DNA from: Verrucomicrobiia bacterium DG1235
Lineage (GTDB): Bacteria > Verrucomicrobiota > Verrucomicrobiia > Opitutales > Opitutaceae
DNA: 64,000 bases
Assembly: GCA_000155695.1 (NCBI GenBank)
Contig: DS990592.1
Location: 1,074,184 to 1,138,183, forward strand
Direction of reading: 5' to 3'
Shown here: piece by piece, positions 9,231-19,578 of the stretch
Layout: every line of letters starts with the position of its first letter
How positions within the stretch are numbered: the stretch's first letter is position 1
Program-made: the position numbers and the translations under genes
Notes under the pieces: model-generated
The model's database searches: none
Seen by the model: the letters and a program-made list of their open reading frames with translations, nothing else
What the model was told of the DNA's origin: nothing

Positions 9231-9986
9231 CTAACGCTCACCCACCGCGACCATGCATCCGGTTGCCGCCTGCACCTCCCGAGTCGTGAAATTCCGAAAG
9301 CCAATCGAAAAGTCCCGCAGCAGATCAAGCTTTCCTAGATCAAATCTCCGACTCGCATCTGCCACATTCCCCAGCGTTCTCGGAGCTTTCTGAAAATGCT
9401 GCAAGAAGTAGCTTCCCCGATAGTATTGCTCCTCTAGATACACCAGCATTCGATTTACACTCGCCTCATCCAACAGCTCCGGGTGCACCGTCGTGCGAAG
9501 CTCGAAGTCCACCTTACTATTTCTCAAAATCCCGAGACTTCGCTGCCAAAGACCTGTATCGCCCCAGCCGGTCAGTCGCTTGTAGTCGTCCAGCGGAGCC
9601 TTAAAATCCATCGCCACGTAGTCGACCAAGCCTTCCTCGATCAACTCCCTCAATCGATCCGGCATCCCGCCATTCGTATCGACCTTGACTGCGTAGCCGA
9701 GCTCCTTCACCGCTCGAATCATCGGCACTACCGACGGACTGAGCAAACACTCGCCACCGGAAAAAGTCACACCATCCAGCATCCTCCGACGCTTCCTCAA
9801 AAACGCCAACGTATCCTCCACGTCAATACGCTTCCCTTCTCCCGTTGCGAAATCAGAGTTATGACAAAACGGACACGCCATCTGACAGCCGGTAAACCAG
9901 AGAATACAAGCAGTGCGACCCGGAAAGTCCTGTAAAGTAAATGTGGTCAACGAGACCAGCGGAAGACGTTCAGTCCAAGAAATCAT
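9231..9986 (-). CDS. nrdG: anaerobic ribonucleotide reductase activating protein (radical SAM)
   Basis: 251 residues. The radical-SAM cluster motif is C-x3-C-x2-C at residues 34, 38 and 41 (TGCQMACPFCHNSDF), followed by GVTFSGGECLL. It transfers a 5'-deoxyadenosyl radical to NrdD to make its glycyl radical. Length and the short TSxTLQDFPG-type N-terminus fit the NrdG branch found in many anaerobic reductase pairs. It lies 169 bp downstream of nrdD in the same direction, consistent with one transcription unit under the NrdR boxes upstream of nrdD. Confidence 0.92.
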   Translation of the reverse strand: MISWTERLPLVSLTTFTLQDFPGRTACILWFTGCQMACPFCHNSDFATGEGKRIDVEDTLAFLRKRRRMLDGVTFSGGECLLSPSVVPMIRAVKELGYAVKVDTNGGMPDRLRELIEEGLVDYVAMDFKAPLDDYKRLTGWGDTGLWQRSLGILRNSKVDFELRTTVHPELLDEASVNRMLVYLEEQYYRGSYFLQHFQKAPRTLGNVADASRRFDLGKLDLLRDFSIGFRNFTTREVQAATGCMVAVGER

Positions 9987-10155
9987 AATATGTTGCTTTA
10001 GATATCAATTTGTAGAGTTGGATCTTGATCCTGACCGCGGAGCCCATCCAACCTAGTCCAATCGAATTAAGTGATCCTCACAGAAATCCTCAGATACACT
10101 CATCACACAACCATCTGAGCCAATCTGAGTAATCTACGGGCAAATAAACTCACCC

Positions 10156-12360
10156 TTACTCGAACAATGGCAAATGCGGATTCGAAGTCAGCGAAAAGTG
10201 CTGACGCTCCGCATGCTCCCCCTTCTTGCCGCGATTGAAACTGCTCACGGGGCGATGGTACCCCATCACCCGCGTCCAAACCTGAGTGTCCTTGCCGCAC
10301 TGCGGACAGCAGGGCTGCTCTCCGTTCAAGTATCCATGATCGTCACACACCGAGAAAATCGGCGTCACAGTCAGGTACGGAAGACGGAAATTGCTCAAGG
10401 CTGTCCGAACGAACTTCGCGCAGGAACGCCCGTTCTCCAAACGCTCGTCCATATACAGGTGCAGCACCGTGCCGCCCGTGTACTTGCACTGCAATTCATC
10501 CTGCTTCTCGAGCGCATAGAACGGATCATCCGTATAGCCCGCCGGGAGCTGACTGCTGTTTGTATAATATATATTCTCGCCGCTGCCGGACTGGAAAATC
10601 CCTGGATAGCGCTTCGCGTCTTCCTTGGCGAATCGATAAGTCGTTCCCTCCGCAGGCGTCGCTTCGAGATTATATAAGTTCCCAGTCTCCTCCTGATATA
10701 CCTTCATGCGATCCCGCACCAAATCGAGCAGCTCGATCGCATGCCGCATTCCTTCTTCATTCGCGATGTCGAAACGATCCTCCGAGAAGTTTCGCAACAT
10801 CTCGTTCAAGCCGTTCACGCCAATCGTGCTGAAGTGATTACGGAAATGCGGCAGGTATCGCTTACTATACGGAAACAGCCCTCGATCGAAGAGACTCTGC
10901 ACAAACACGCGCTTCTTCTCCAGCGTTCCCTTCGCCAAATCCATCAGCCGAATTGCCTCCGCCTTCAGCCCATCCCAATCGCCCTTAAACCGGTAGCCGA
11001 GCCGCGCCATGTTAATGGTCACCACCCCGATCGATCCCGTCATCTCGGCCGAGCCAAACAAGCCGTTACCCCGCTTCAGAAGCTCGCGCAAGTCGAGCTG
11101 CAGGCGACAGCACATGCTTCGAACCGCATCGGGCTGATAGGCATCGGGATTCACTACTTTGTTCCCTTCCTCGTCCAGCATCCATTGGCTGCCGAGGAAA
11201 TTCTGAAAGTACGAGTTCCCTACCTTAGCGGTATTCTCGAAAAGCGCTTCCGCCGCCGCTGACTCCCAGTCGAAGTCTTCTGTGATGTTCACCGTCGGGA
11301 TCGGAAAAGTAAACGGCTGCTCATGGCTATCTCCCTCCGTCATCACCTCATAGTAAGCCACGTCGATCATCTCCATCTCCTTCTGGAAATGCCGGTAGCG
11401 AAGATCCGTCAGCTTCTCGACGCCACGCTCGCGAGCGAGCTCCTCGAGCTTTTCGTCGTCGAGATTCTCAAACAAATGCCTGTAGTTACGACTCGGATAC
11501 TGCGTCGCCAGATCCTTCGGAGGAGTGAAATCTAAGGTGATGTTCGTGAACGGACTCTGTCCCCAGCGAGCGGGTACATTGAGATTGTACACGAATCGGC
11601 GAATCGCCTTCTTCGTCTCCTTGAAATCAAGTTGATCCTTGAAAAGCAAAGGAGCCAAATACGTATCGAACGAGCTAAACGCCTGCGCCCCCGCCCACTC
11701 CGACTGAAGAATGCCAAGAAAATTGGCCATCTGACCAAGAGCTTCATTGAAGTGATTCGCCGGCCGACTCGATACCCGACCGTCCACGCCATTAAAACCT
11801 TCGTCGAGCAGCACCCGCAAACTCCAGCCCGCGCAGTACCCGGAGAGATTATCCAAATCATGGATATGGTAGTCCGCCTGTCGATGCGCCTCTCCCTCTT
11901 CCTCAGTGTAAATCTGATCCAGCCAATAGTTCGCCACCAGTTTGCCCGCCGACTGATTAATTAGTCCCGCATGGCTATAGCCTACGTTCGCGTTCGCGTT
12001 GATCCGCCAGTCCACCTTGTTGATGTACTCTTCGACAGCGTGCTTCACGCTCACAAGCGAGTCGCGGCCGTCCGACAGGACCTCATTCCCCCCTTCATCT
12101 CTTGTCGATTCCCAGAACGCCTTCAAGGCCTTCACCATTCCGAGCGAAGCAAGCTCCTGCTCCGCAACCTCATACTCGCTGAGGATCGTATCGCCTTCAG
12201 AAGCGCCCTGCATGCGCCCGGCAATGTTAGCGTAAAGCTCCGCCGAAAAAGCCGTTCCACTCTGGTTCAATGCCAGTTTGAGATGGTCGAGCAAACGATC
12301 CGAAAGTTTATAGTCGAGAAGAGAAGAGGGTGTCTTTGAGGTAGTTGCTGAATAATCCAT
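10156..12360 (-). CDS. nrdD: anaerobic ribonucleoside-triphosphate reductase (class III)
   Basis: About 734 residues from the Met at 12360 (MDYSATTSKTP). It reduces ribonucleoside triphosphates to deoxy forms without oxygen using a glycyl radical. Near the C-terminus RVMGYHRPVSSFN carries the radical glycine (about residue 700), preceded by a zinc site with CCPQCGKD and the Cys of SVCDDHGYL. The middle contains GYCAGWSLRVLL and NVPARWGQSPFTN, typical of the family. I do not see a normal ATP-cone at the N-terminus. The longer frame from 12429 would run through the two NrdR boxes, which supports the shorter start. Confidence 0.94.
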   Translation of the reverse strand: MDYSATTSKTPSSLLDYKLSDRLLDHLKLALNQSGTAFSAELYANIAGRMQGASEGDTILSEYEVAEQELASLGMVKALKAFWESTRDEGGNEVLSDGRDSLVSVKHAVEEYINKVDWRINANANVGYSHAGLINQSAGKLVANYWLDQIYTEEEGEAHRQADYHIHDLDNLSGYCAGWSLRVLLDEGFNGVDGRVSSRPANHFNEALGQMANFLGILQSEWAGAQAFSSFDTYLAPLLFKDQLDFKETKKAIRRFVYNLNVPARWGQSPFTNITLDFTPPKDLATQYPSRNYRHLFENLDDEKLEELARERGVEKLTDLRYRHFQKEMEMIDVAYYEVMTEGDSHEQPFTFPIPTVNITEDFDWESAAAEALFENTAKVGNSYFQNFLGSQWMLDEEGNKVVNPDAYQPDAVRSMCCRLQLDLRELLKRGNGLFGSAEMTGSIGVVTINMARLGYRFKGDWDGLKAEAIRLMDLAKGTLEKKRVFVQSLFDRGLFPYSKRYLPHFRNHFSTIGVNGLNEMLRNFSEDRFDIANEEGMRHAIELLDLVRDRMKVYQEETGNLYNLEATPAEGTTYRFAKEDAKRYPGIFQSGSGENIYYTNSSQLPAGYTDDPFYALEKQDELQCKYTGGTVLHLYMDERLENGRSCAKFVRTALSNFRLPYLTVTPIFSVCDDHGYLNGEQPCCPQCGKDTQVWTRVMGYHRPVSSFNRGKKGEHAERQHFSLTSNPHLPLFE

Positions 12361-12372
12361 ATTTGAAGACAA

Positions 12373-12388
12373 ACCCCATATGTTGTGG
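12373..12388 (-). promoter_or_regulatory. candidate NrdR box 1
   Basis: The 16-mer on the plus strand centres on CCATATGTTG and matches most of the NrdR consensus acaCwAtATaTwGtgt. It lies 13 bp upstream of the nrdD start and exactly 31 bp from the second box. Tandem boxes about three helical turns apart are the normal arrangement for NrdR repression of nrd operons. Confidence 0.65.
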
Positions 12389-12403
12389 TAACATCCAAAA
12401 CAA

Positions 12404-12419
12404 ACACAATATAAGGGAT
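12404..12419 (-). promoter_or_regulatory. candidate NrdR box 2
   Basis: ACACAATATA matches the first ten positions of the NrdR consensus perfectly, with a weaker second half. The register relative to box 1 is 31 bp, the typical tandem spacing. NrdR itself is not in this window. Confidence 0.65.
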
Positions 12420-12508
12420 CAGGCCGCATCCTATTGATTTAGAGCGAGCCCTAATAATTCCGGCAAATCCTGCTTATCGCATCCGCCTAAAGCCGACTTC
12501 GAACCACT

Positions 12509-13963
12509 TCAGAGCCCGAGATAGCGCTTCACGCCATCGAGATCCAAATAGCTCTCGAGATGCGTCGCCATCGCGTCGTAAGTCCCACTTCGATCCGCCC
12601 GCCACACCCTATTCGAAACGCGCCCGCCAGCGACTCCCGCCGCTTCCAAAAGACGCCTACGCATCTGGGGCGAATCAAAAAGTCCGTGCTGATAGCTTCC
12701 CCAAATCGATCCAAGCCGATGCCCCTCCTCGCCGTACTCACCCGCTCCATAGGACCGCGTCTCGAGCAATGCTTCCATGCCCTCTTTCTCCAGCACTCGC
12801 GTTCGCCCGACATGAATCTCGAAGCACTCCCAAACCTCGCCTTCGAAACGCGCCTCATTGCGCTGTACCTGCTTGTCGCTGCAATACTCGGTCTCGATCG
12901 GCAACAGCCCAAGCCCTTCGTTCTGCGAACCCGAATCGAGTTCAAACAAGCGCTCTCCTAGCATCTGCTTGCCCCCGCAAATCCCGACCACCGGCACCCC
13001 TCGCGCCGCCGCAGCCAAAATAGGCTCATTCAAGCCCGTCCGCTTCAGCCAAGCCAAATCCGATAGCGTATTCTTCGAACCGGGCAAGACGATCGCCGCC
13101 GCCCCGCTCAACACCTTCGCGCTCCTCGTCCAAACCGATTCCACCCCTTCGTCATAATCCCAAGCCTGCTGGTCCGGCGTATTCGAAACTTGGGGATACT
13201 TCACCCAAGCGATATAGGCGCTCCCGCTGCTCGGGTAGGACTCCTCAGCATTCAGACTATCCTCGTCGTCTATCCTCAGACGCTCGCCAAAAGGCATCAC
13301 CCCGAGGTACGGCAAACTCAAACGCCCCTCAAACTCCCGCCTCGCCCCGTCAAACAAACCTAGGTCGCCGCGAAATCGATTCACCAAAAAACCCAGCCCT
13401 CGTCCACGCATCGCTTCAGGCAACAGCGACCACGTACCCACTACCTGCGCAAATACCCCGCCGTATTCAATATTGGATACCAAAAGCCAACGCCCGTCCA
13501 CATGCTCGATCGGACGCAGGTTCACGATATCCCTATCCATCAAATTCAGCTCCACCGGGCTTCCCGCCCCTTCCATCACCAACACGTCGCACTCGCTACG
13601 CCACCCGTCCAAAGTTTCCCTCACGATCCGCCAAGACTCCTCAATCGTATCGTAATAGTCCCGCGCCCTCACCGTCTCGCCCGCCTTCCCAAGACGCACG
13701 ATCTGCGACCCATCCGGACCATTCGGCTTCAACAAGATCGGGTTCATCTCCACCCGCGGCCGCAAGCCGCAAGCCTCCGCCTGCACCGCCTGAGCCACCC
13801 CGATCTCTCCCCCCTCCAAAGTAGCGAAGGCATTGTTCGCCATATTCTGGGCCTTAAACGGAGCCACCCTCACGCCCTGCTTCCTCAGCCAAGCACACAA
13901 AGCCGTCGATACCCAACTCTTCCCCGCGTTCGAAGAAGTCCCCAAAACCGAAACCGCCTTCAT
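12509..13963 (-). CDS. cobQ: cobyric acid synthase
   Basis: 484 residues. The N-terminal amidoligase domain has the P-loop-like GTSSNAGKSWV (residues 9-19) and FKAQNMANNAF. The C-terminal class I glutamine amidotransferase domain has the nucleophile elbow VVGICGGKQMLG and the catalytic His in SYQHGLFDS. It amidates adenosylcobyrinic diamide to cobyric acid. It is the last gene of the minus-strand cobalamin cluster, 240 bp after pduO. Normal length for the family. Confidence 0.95.
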   Translation of the reverse strand: MKAVSVLGTSSNAGKSWVSTALCAWLRKQGVRVAPFKAQNMANNAFATLEGGEIGVAQAVQAEACGLRPRVEMNPILLKPNGPDGSQIVRLGKAGETVRARDYYDTIEESWRIVRETLDGWRSECDVLVMEGAGSPVELNLMDRDIVNLRPIEHVDGRWLLVSNIEYGGVFAQVVGTWSLLPEAMRGRGLGFLVNRFRGDLGLFDGARREFEGRLSLPYLGVMPFGERLRIDDEDSLNAEESYPSSGSAYIAWVKYPQVSNTPDQQAWDYDEGVESVWTRSAKVLSGAAAIVLPGSKNTLSDLAWLKRTGLNEPILAAAARGVPVVGICGGKQMLGERLFELDSGSQNEGLGLLPIETEYCSDKQVQRNEARFEGEVWECFEIHVGRTRVLEKEGMEALLETRSYGAGEYGEEGHRLGSIWGSYQHGLFDSPQMRRRLLEAAGVAGGRVSNRVWRADRSGTYDAMATHLESYLDLDGVKRYLGL

Positions 13964-14149
13964 CTCCTGCCCCTCATACTCAAAATCTTTATCCTATTCC
14001 GTCCCATGCTCTTAGTCCTATTCCCCCCATTCCAATTTCCCAAATTCACTACCTCATCCGGCAGCAGTCATCAGACTGCCCTCCTCAAAAAGCTCACATG
14101 TCCGCCATAGCCACTAGGGCGACGGCTGGATCAGAGCTTCTCTAACTAC

Positions 14150-14190
14150 CGCTCAAAAACATTCGCGTTCATCCGCGGTTCAAAAACCCA
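14150..14190. repeat. dispersed intergenic repeat, CGCGTTCATCCGCGGTT type
   Basis: CATTCGCGTTCATCCGCGGTT followed by an A-run, in the 240-bp gap between pduO and cobQ. Relatives lie at 158-192 and 14968-15007. It is a modular 11-12-base pattern repeated two or three times. Confidence 0.6.
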
Positions 14191-14203
14191 GCTCCTAAGT
14201 TCT

Positions 14204-14785
14204 CTACTTCCCTTTCCGCTCCGGCTTAAATAGTCGCCACCGATCCTCCGTCAGCCCCTTGCGATGCGTTTCCTGACGGGCCAGCTTGAACATCAAATCC
14301 GACAAGCGATTCACAAACATCAAAACACTCGGAGCCACCGGATCCGCCTTGTTCAAGGTCACCAGCCTCCGCTCCGCCCGACGCGCCACCGTTCTCGCAA
14401 TATGGCACTGCGCCGAAATCGCGTTACCGCCCGGCAACAGAAAATACTCCGTCGTATCCGCCAGGCTGTCCTCGATCTGCTGCATCCACCCCTCCATCCA
14501 GAGCGAAGCCTCCTCCGGCAAAGGAATCGACGGCTGACGCTCCGAAGTCGAGGGAGTCGCCACATGACCCATCAAATTCATCATTTCTGTTTGGATACGC
14601 TGCAAGCCAGCCTCCCAATCGTGGTCCTTCGGCAGCAAGCTTCTCAGCACCCCAAGCGTGCTATTCGCCTCGTCCAAATCACCCAGCGCCTCGATGCGAG
14701 CGTCATCCTTATCCACGCGACCGCCACCGCCAACGCCCGTCGTCCCCTTATCTCCAGATCTCGTTGAAATGTTTCCTTTTGGCAT
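14204..14785 (-). CDS. pduO: cob(I)alamin adenosyltransferase, PduO type
   Basis: 193 residues. The N-terminus TRSGDKGTTG..GGGRVDKDDARIEALGDLDEANSTLG is the ATP-binding signature of PduO-type ATP:corrinoid adenosyltransferases. The C-terminal helix carries ARTVARRAERRL and FVNRLSDLMFKLARQE, where the Asp and Arg residues close the active site. It attaches the upper adenosyl ligand to cob(I)alamin or cobinamide. It lies within the cobalamin cluster, between cbiZ and cobQ. Confidence 0.94.
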   Translation of the reverse strand: MPKGNISTRSGDKGTTGVGGGGRVDKDDARIEALGDLDEANSTLGVLRSLLPKDHDWEAGLQRIQTEMMNLMGHVATPSTSERQPSIPLPEEASLWMEGWMQQIEDSLADTTEYFLLPGGNAISAQCHIARTVARRAERRLVTLNKADPVAPSVLMFVNRLSDLMFKLARQETHRKGLTEDRWRLFKPERKGK

Positions 14786-14967
14786 AGTCCTATATCCTTT
14801 CTAATAATCGATTACTGAGCAACCCCCAACCCAAATCCTGCCCTTACTCTTACTCATCAGTACCGAGGCTACCGACAAAGCGAAAGCGCTCACGGCCTCC
14901 TAAAAAAGGCGATCACGCCGCCACCAACAGAGTCCGCCGTAGCCTTGGCGAAGGAAGATCACTTCTT

Positions 14968-15007
14968 AAACATTCGCGTTCATTCGCGTTCATTCGCGGT
15001 TAAAAAA
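14968..15007. repeat. dispersed intergenic repeat, three-unit form
   Basis: Two CATTCGCGTT units followed by CATTCGCGGTTAAAAAA in the gap between cbiZ and pduO; the clearest tandem version of the repeat seen at 158 and 14160. Confidence 0.65.
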
Positions 15008-15053
15008 CACATCAAGATCCACTACCCCTCATCGTCCGTTCACTATTCTCCAC

Positions 15054-16214
15054 TCAATCCTCAAACCTCCCCATCCACTTCATCCCATATCCGATCGCAA
15101 AACTCCGCCGTACCAGCTCGATCAGCGACTCCGACTCGACCGCCGCCTCGTACCCGCCAAGCTCCTCGCGCATCGCCTCCCGGCCAATCTCCTTTCCGGA
15201 AACAGCCGACGCCAACAAAGCCGCATGCCCAATCATGATTTCATGGATACAGCCAATCGGAGAAACGCCCCACACAAACTGGTCCCTCACATGCACAAGC
15301 GCCTGTACCGCCGCCACCGTTACCGGATCATGGTTCGCCGACAGAAAATTTGCCTCGAACAAATCCCCGACATCCTCCACCAAGCGATCCCGAACCCCAT
15401 CGATAAACGATTCCTCAGTCTCCCCAAACCGCGCAAGCTGCGCCACGCTCGACCTCCTCGAATCAGGCGTCAGCCCGGACTGCAAATTCAATGCCTCCTG
15501 CAAAGAACGACGCACCGCCTTCCCAATCAGCTCCCCCAACTTCGAATGCTTGTTCGCATCCGTATGGCGGATACGAGTCCCGAGCAAACTAGCTATACCG
15601 ACCTGATCCGTGCCCGTCCCAGTCGCAATCCCTTCCGAATAACGAGACGGCGCCATCAGCTCCTGCAAGACGCTAGCCTTCGCCTCAGCCATCAATGTGC
15701 TCGCCACCACCATCGCTCCCGGCGAAAGCTCTTCGCTAATCAAAAGCATCGTATTGATCGTGCCTGCCTGGGGCGGAGCCCGATCAATGATCACCACCCC
15801 ATTTTCCGACTGGTAATAGGACGCCGGATCGCCCGCCCGTCCCCCATTGCCACCCACGCCCGCAGTCGTCACCGCCACCACTTTCAATCCCTCGAAAAGC
15901 TCCACCGCGACCGCCGCGTTATTCACGTTCGCCGCAGTCCCGAGAGACGCGCTCTTCGAAAAATCGATGCCAGCCTTCCCCGCTATCCGCTTCTGATAGC
16001 GCTCTGGCTCCTTCACCGCGACATGACACAGATCCAAGCCCGTGTGCGCACGAGGCTCGCAAGACTGGTGATTGTAGAGCGTATCCAAATCCTCCCTCAG
16101 CCCCCCGTTCAATCGACAGGTCGACAGCACGCGATGCGGCGCCAAAAACTTCGCGAAAACGATCTTCTCCTCGCGATGCAATTCCACCGCTCCGTAATAG
16201 TCACCAATTATCAT
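15054..16214 (-). CDS. cbiZ: adenosylcobinamide amidohydrolase (CbiZ)
   Basis: 386 residues. The start of the domain ([26 protein letters not shown]) and the glycine-rich [15 protein letters not shown] with [13 protein letters not shown] are CbiZ features. CbiZ cleaves the aminopropanol side chain of adenosylcobinamide or pseudo-B12 to give cobyric acid, letting cells remodel imported corrinoids. The C-terminal 150 residues extend beyond the simple CbiZ domain. Its start overlaps the btuD stop by 4 bases, tying it to the importer. Confidence 0.88.
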   Translation of the reverse strand: MIIGDYYGAVELHREEKIVFAKFLAPHRVLSTCRLNGGLREDLDTLYNHQSCEPRAHTGLDLCHVAVKEPERYQKRIAGKAGIDFSKSASLGTAANVNNAAVAVELFEGLKVVAVTTAGVGGNGGRAGDPASYYQSENGVVIIDRAPPQAGTINTMLLISEELSPGAMVVASTLMAEAKASVLQELMAPSRYSEGIATGTGTDQVGIASLLGTRIRHTDANKHSKLGELIGKAVRRSLQEALNLQSGLTPDSRRSSVAQLARFGETEESFIDGVRDRLVEDVGDLFEANFLSANHDPVTVAAVQALVHVRDQFVWGVSPIGCIHEIMIGHAALLASAVSGKEIGREAMREELGGYEAAVESESLIELVRRSFAIGYGMKWMGRFED

Positions 16215-17269
16215 TTCTCAAATTTGTCTCCACCATGTTCCATTTTCAGCAACTCCGCGACCAAAGCGCCTAAACTCGATACCTCCGATTCCCCGCGCGG
16301 TCCCGCCACCTTCCAACAATAGCCGCCTTCCAAGCTCTCTATCCGTATTCGCAAACTGGATTCGCCACTATCGGATGCCACCTCGTAGCCTATTCGAGTC
16401 AAAGCCCGACGCGTCCAGATCGCCACCGAACCTTCCCCCTCCAAAGACACCCGAGCGCAAGCATGCCGATGCATTCGAAACGAGCCGTGCTCCACGTCCC
16501 AGTCCAACTCCGCCGAAGCAAACGTCCGCGCAATATCCCCCGCAAGCGCCAACTCCTCCGGCATCCCAGTCGTCAGAATCCCCTTCTCACCCAACAGCCA
16601 AAGCTTGTCCGCGCTCCTCAACGCCAGATCCAAGTCATGCGTCGACAGCAAAATACAAAGCCCCTCCCGTCTCGCCAAATCCCTCAAGGTCCGCATCAGC
16701 TCCACCCGTCGAGGCAAATCCAAAAACGCCGTCGGCTCGTCTAGCAGCATCACCCGCGTCTCTTGAGCCAAGGCCCGAGCGATCATGATCTTCTGACGCT
16801 CCCCGTCGCTCAATTCAGACACCTGCCGACTCGCCAGTTCGCGCGCCCCCACCGCGTCGAGAGCCCAGTCGATGCGCGCCCTATCCCGCTCGCCCAAACT
16901 CCCCGTCCAGCCCGTATGAGGGTGACGACCAAGGGCGACTACCGAATAACCGTCAAACATCCCCACCGGCAAACTATCCGTCAGCACCACGCTCACCGCC
17001 CGAGCCTTCTCCTTAGGCGACATCTCCGCAATCGACGTATCCAATATTCGAACACATCCCGAAAGTGGATCCTGCATACCGGACAAAGTGCGTATCAAAG
17101 TCGACTTCCCAACCCCATTGGGTCCAAGCAAACAAACGAACTCGCCGGGCTTCAGCTCCAGATCCAGCGCCCGCGCCACGCTGCGGGGAGTCGCTCCCTT
17201 TACTGGGTAGCCAACCTCCAGCTCGATCGCTGCCAGCGGAGACGCCTTCCTTTCCATCCCGACCTTCAC
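16211..17269 (-). CDS. btuD: ABC transporter ATP-binding protein, cobalamin/iron-siderophore type
   Basis: 352 residues. Walker [13 protein letters not shown] (about 48-59), signature [16 protein letters not shown], Walker [12 protein letters not shown] and H-loop LSTHD define the ATPase of a FecCD/BtuCD importer. The ABC domain ends near residue 250, leaving about 100 extra residues ([17 protein letters not shown]...) of unknown role, possibly regulatory. It overlaps btuC and cbiZ by 4 bases on each side, so translation is coupled. Confidence 0.92.
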   Translation of the reverse strand: MKVGMERKASPLAAIELEVGYPVKGATPRSVARALDLELKPGEFVCLLGPNGVGKSTLIRTLSGMQDPLSGCVRILDTSIAEMSPKEKARAVSVVLTDSLPVGMFDGYSVVALGRHPHTGWTGSLGERDRARIDWALDAVGARELASRQVSELSDGERQKIMIARALAQETRVMLLDEPTAFLDLPRRVELMRTLRDLARREGLCILLSTHDLDLALRSADKLWLLGEKGILTTGMPEELALAGDIARTFASAELDWDVEHGSFRMHRHACARVSLEGEGSVAIWTRRALTRIGYEVASDSGESSLRIRIESLEGGYCWKVAGPRGESEVSSLGALVAELLKMEHGGDKFEK

Positions 17270-18321
17270 CCAAATGCCTTTCGCAAATTTCGCTGGCGAA
17301 TCAAGGCCACGATGATCACCGGAGCCCCTACCAATGCCGTTACCGCATTCAACGGCAATGCCCCGTCAAATCCCGGAGCCTTCGCCACCAAGTCCGCCGC
17401 CAAGGCAATTCCAGCTCCGCTCAAAAGCGACGCGGGAATCAATACCCTGTGTCGCGCCGTCTTAAACAAGTACCGACACAGATGCGGCGCCGCTATTCCC
17501 AAAAATCCAATCGGACCGCAAAAGCCCGTCACCGTCCCTGCCATCAAGGACGCCAAGCCTAAGGACATAATCCGAACCGCCTTCACTCGCGTCCCCAAGG
17601 ACTCCGCATAGCGCTCGCCCATCAACATCGCGTCCAGCGGCTTGCACAAAAACAGCGACGCGCCCGCGCCCGCCAGAATACAAACGCCAAACACCCGCAT
17701 GTGACTCCACGCCACATTCCCAAAGGTTCCGTAAGACCAGGCGAAAAACGACTGTATCCGCTCCGCCATACTGTAAAACATCAGAATGCTCACCACCGCC
17801 CCAACCGCGTAACTCAACATCAGTCCGAGAATCAGCAGAGACATCACATCCACCCGCTGGGCAAACGCGAGCACCACCGCCAGCACCACCGCTGCGCCAC
17901 CCGTCGCCGCCAATACCACCAGCAAATGTCCGCCGATCTCCAAGCCCTGCGTCAAAGTCACGCCCGCCGGAGCCAATACCAAAAGCACGATCGCCACCCC
18001 CAAGCTCGCCCCGGAATTCACGCCCAGAACAAACGGATCCGCCAAAGGATTCCTGAATATCGTCTGCATCAGCAAACCGGATACAGCCAAGGCTCCGCCG
18101 GCCAACAAAGCCGTCATCGCCCGCGGAAGCCGAAAGTCCATCACGATCTGACGCATCACGCCCGAAACCGACTCGTCCCCCGTCAAAGCTCCCCAAACCT
18201 CGCCCACCGACAAAGTAGCCGAACCCAGACAAACATTCGCCACCAGCAGGCCAACCACTCCCGCTCCCAGAACAAGAAAGGTCCACCAAACACGCGAAAC
18301 TCCAAAGAAATCCGTCATCAA
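17266..18321 (-). CDS. btuC: cobalamin ABC transporter permease (FecCD/BtuC family)
   Basis: 351 residues with about ten membrane helices. [46 protein letters not shown] is the hallmark of the FecCD permease family, as are [18 protein letters not shown] and the final [18 protein letters not shown]. It forms the inner-membrane channel with BtuD. Neighbours and the riboswitch upstream identify the substrate as a corrinoid rather than a siderophore. Confidence 0.92.
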   Translation of the reverse strand: MMTDFFGVSRVWWTFLVLGAGVVGLLVANVCLGSATLSVGEVWGALTGDESVSGVMRQIVMDFRLPRAMTALLAGGALAVSGLLMQTIFRNPLADPFVLGVNSGASLGVAIVLLVLAPAGVTLTQGLEIGGHLLVVLAATGGAAVVLAVVLAFAQRVDVMSLLILGLMLSYAVGAVVSILMFYSMAERIQSFFAWSYGTFGNVAWSHMRVFGVCILAGAGASLFLCKPLDAMLMGERYAESLGTRVKAVRIMSLGLASLMAGTVTGFCGPIGFLGIAAPHLCRYLFKTARHRVLIPASLLSGAGIALAADLVAKAPGFDGALPLNAVTALVGAPVIIVALIRQRNLRKAFG

Positions 18322-18378
18322 CTAAAAATATATACTCTAAAAACCTGTACTCATCTGTGTGATCTGTGGGCAAACAAC

Positions 18379-19482
18379 CTACCTCAACCTCTCATAAAAC
18401 ACGAACTCATGTTCCGGCACCAGCTCCGGATGAAAAATCTTAATCAAGTCCGCCAACACCTCATCCGGATGCGACACCCCACGCTCGAAAATGTCGTTCC
18501 CACCATGCTCGTTCACCCGTACCGTATTATTGAATACATTTCCCTCGCGCAAAGCCCGGAAGCCCGCAAACCGCTCATCCGAGCCCAACAAATCGCGAAC
18601 CGAATCGTAATGACTCGGATTGATCCAAACATCCGCCTCAGCCGCCTTCTGAAAAATCACCTCCAGATCCAGCGGCACGCTCCCTCGCGAATCCACCTCC
18701 GCCCATAGATATTCCGCTCCCGCATGATCCAGAGCCGTAGCCGTATAGCTCTGCCCGCCTGGCACATGCCACGTCCCGCCAAACGGAGCGCTCGCAAAAA
18801 CCGTCGGTCGTTTCTCCGCCCCGCCCGCCAGCTCGACAAGAGCTTCGTACCGGTCCGCCACACGATCAAAAATCGCCTCGGCCTTCGCCTCAGTATCATC
18901 ATCGTAAAACGCCGCCACAAACTTGATCCACTCCGTACGCGCCAGCGGATGCCGCTCCATGTATCCTGCCGTCACCACCACCGGCAGCCCGGCTCTCATC
19001 ATCTGCGGATGCACGTCAAACGTCGGATTTCCCGTCGTACTGGTCAATATCAAGTCAGGCTCCATCATCAGCATCGACTCCACATCCATTCCCGTACCCG
19101 ACTGGATCTCCTTCGCCGCCCCGCTCTCCACACGCTCATGCGCCTTCAAGTCATTCGCGTAGTCGAGGTACGCCACACCGATCAACGAATCATACAAGTC
19201 GAGATCGCGTATCGGCCCTAGAAATACAGTCGCCATGATCGCCAGCCGCTTGACCGGAGTGCGAATCACAGTCGCCCCCTCACTCGTCTCCGGCAAAGCC
19301 TCTCCCCGAGGAACGAGCGCGTAAACCTGCTCCCTGTCTCCAGCTCCTACCCAAGTGTTACGCACTGAGATCTCCTTGTGCGACTCAAAACGCTCAATCG
19401 AGAAATTCTGCGCATACCGAAGCTCCGCCGAACAAAACGAACCGACCAAAAATAAAATACCAATAACAAGAAAACGTACCAT
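18379..19482 (-). CDS. btuF: periplasmic corrinoid-binding protein of the ABC importer
   Basis: 367 residues with a signal peptide (MVRFLVIGILFLVGSFCSA). The mature part has the two-lobed class III binding protein layout: PVKRLAIMATVFLGPIRDLDLYDSLIGV in lobe one and FASAPFGGTWHVPGGQSYTATALDHAGAEYLW in lobe two, with TGNPTFDVHPQMMRAGLPVVV near the hinge. It hands corrinoid to BtuCD. Slightly longer than E. coli BtuF, closer to iron-siderophore relatives, so the name rests on context. Confidence 0.85.
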   Translation of the reverse strand: MVRFLVIGILFLVGSFCSAELRYAQNFSIERFESHKEISVRNTWVGAGDREQVYALVPRGEALPETSEGATVIRTPVKRLAIMATVFLGPIRDLDLYDSLIGVAYLDYANDLKAHERVESGAAKEIQSGTGMDVESMLMMEPDLILTSTTGNPTFDVHPQMMRAGLPVVVTAGYMERHPLARTEWIKFVAAFYDDDTEAKAEAIFDRVADRYEALVELAGGAEKRPTVFASAPFGGTWHVPGGQSYTATALDHAGAEYLWAEVDSRGSVPLDLEVIFQKAAEADVWINPSHYDSVRDLLGSDERFAGFRALREGNVFNNTVRVNEHGGNDIFERGVSHPDEVLADLIKIFHPELVPEHEFVFYERLR

Positions 19483-19578
19483 TATAAAAAGGTAGGGCTG
19501 GAGCTAGCTCTATGCCGCATTGCCAAAAGTCATCCAACAACGCCGCCAAGCAAAGCCCCGCCCTACACCATAAACTCT

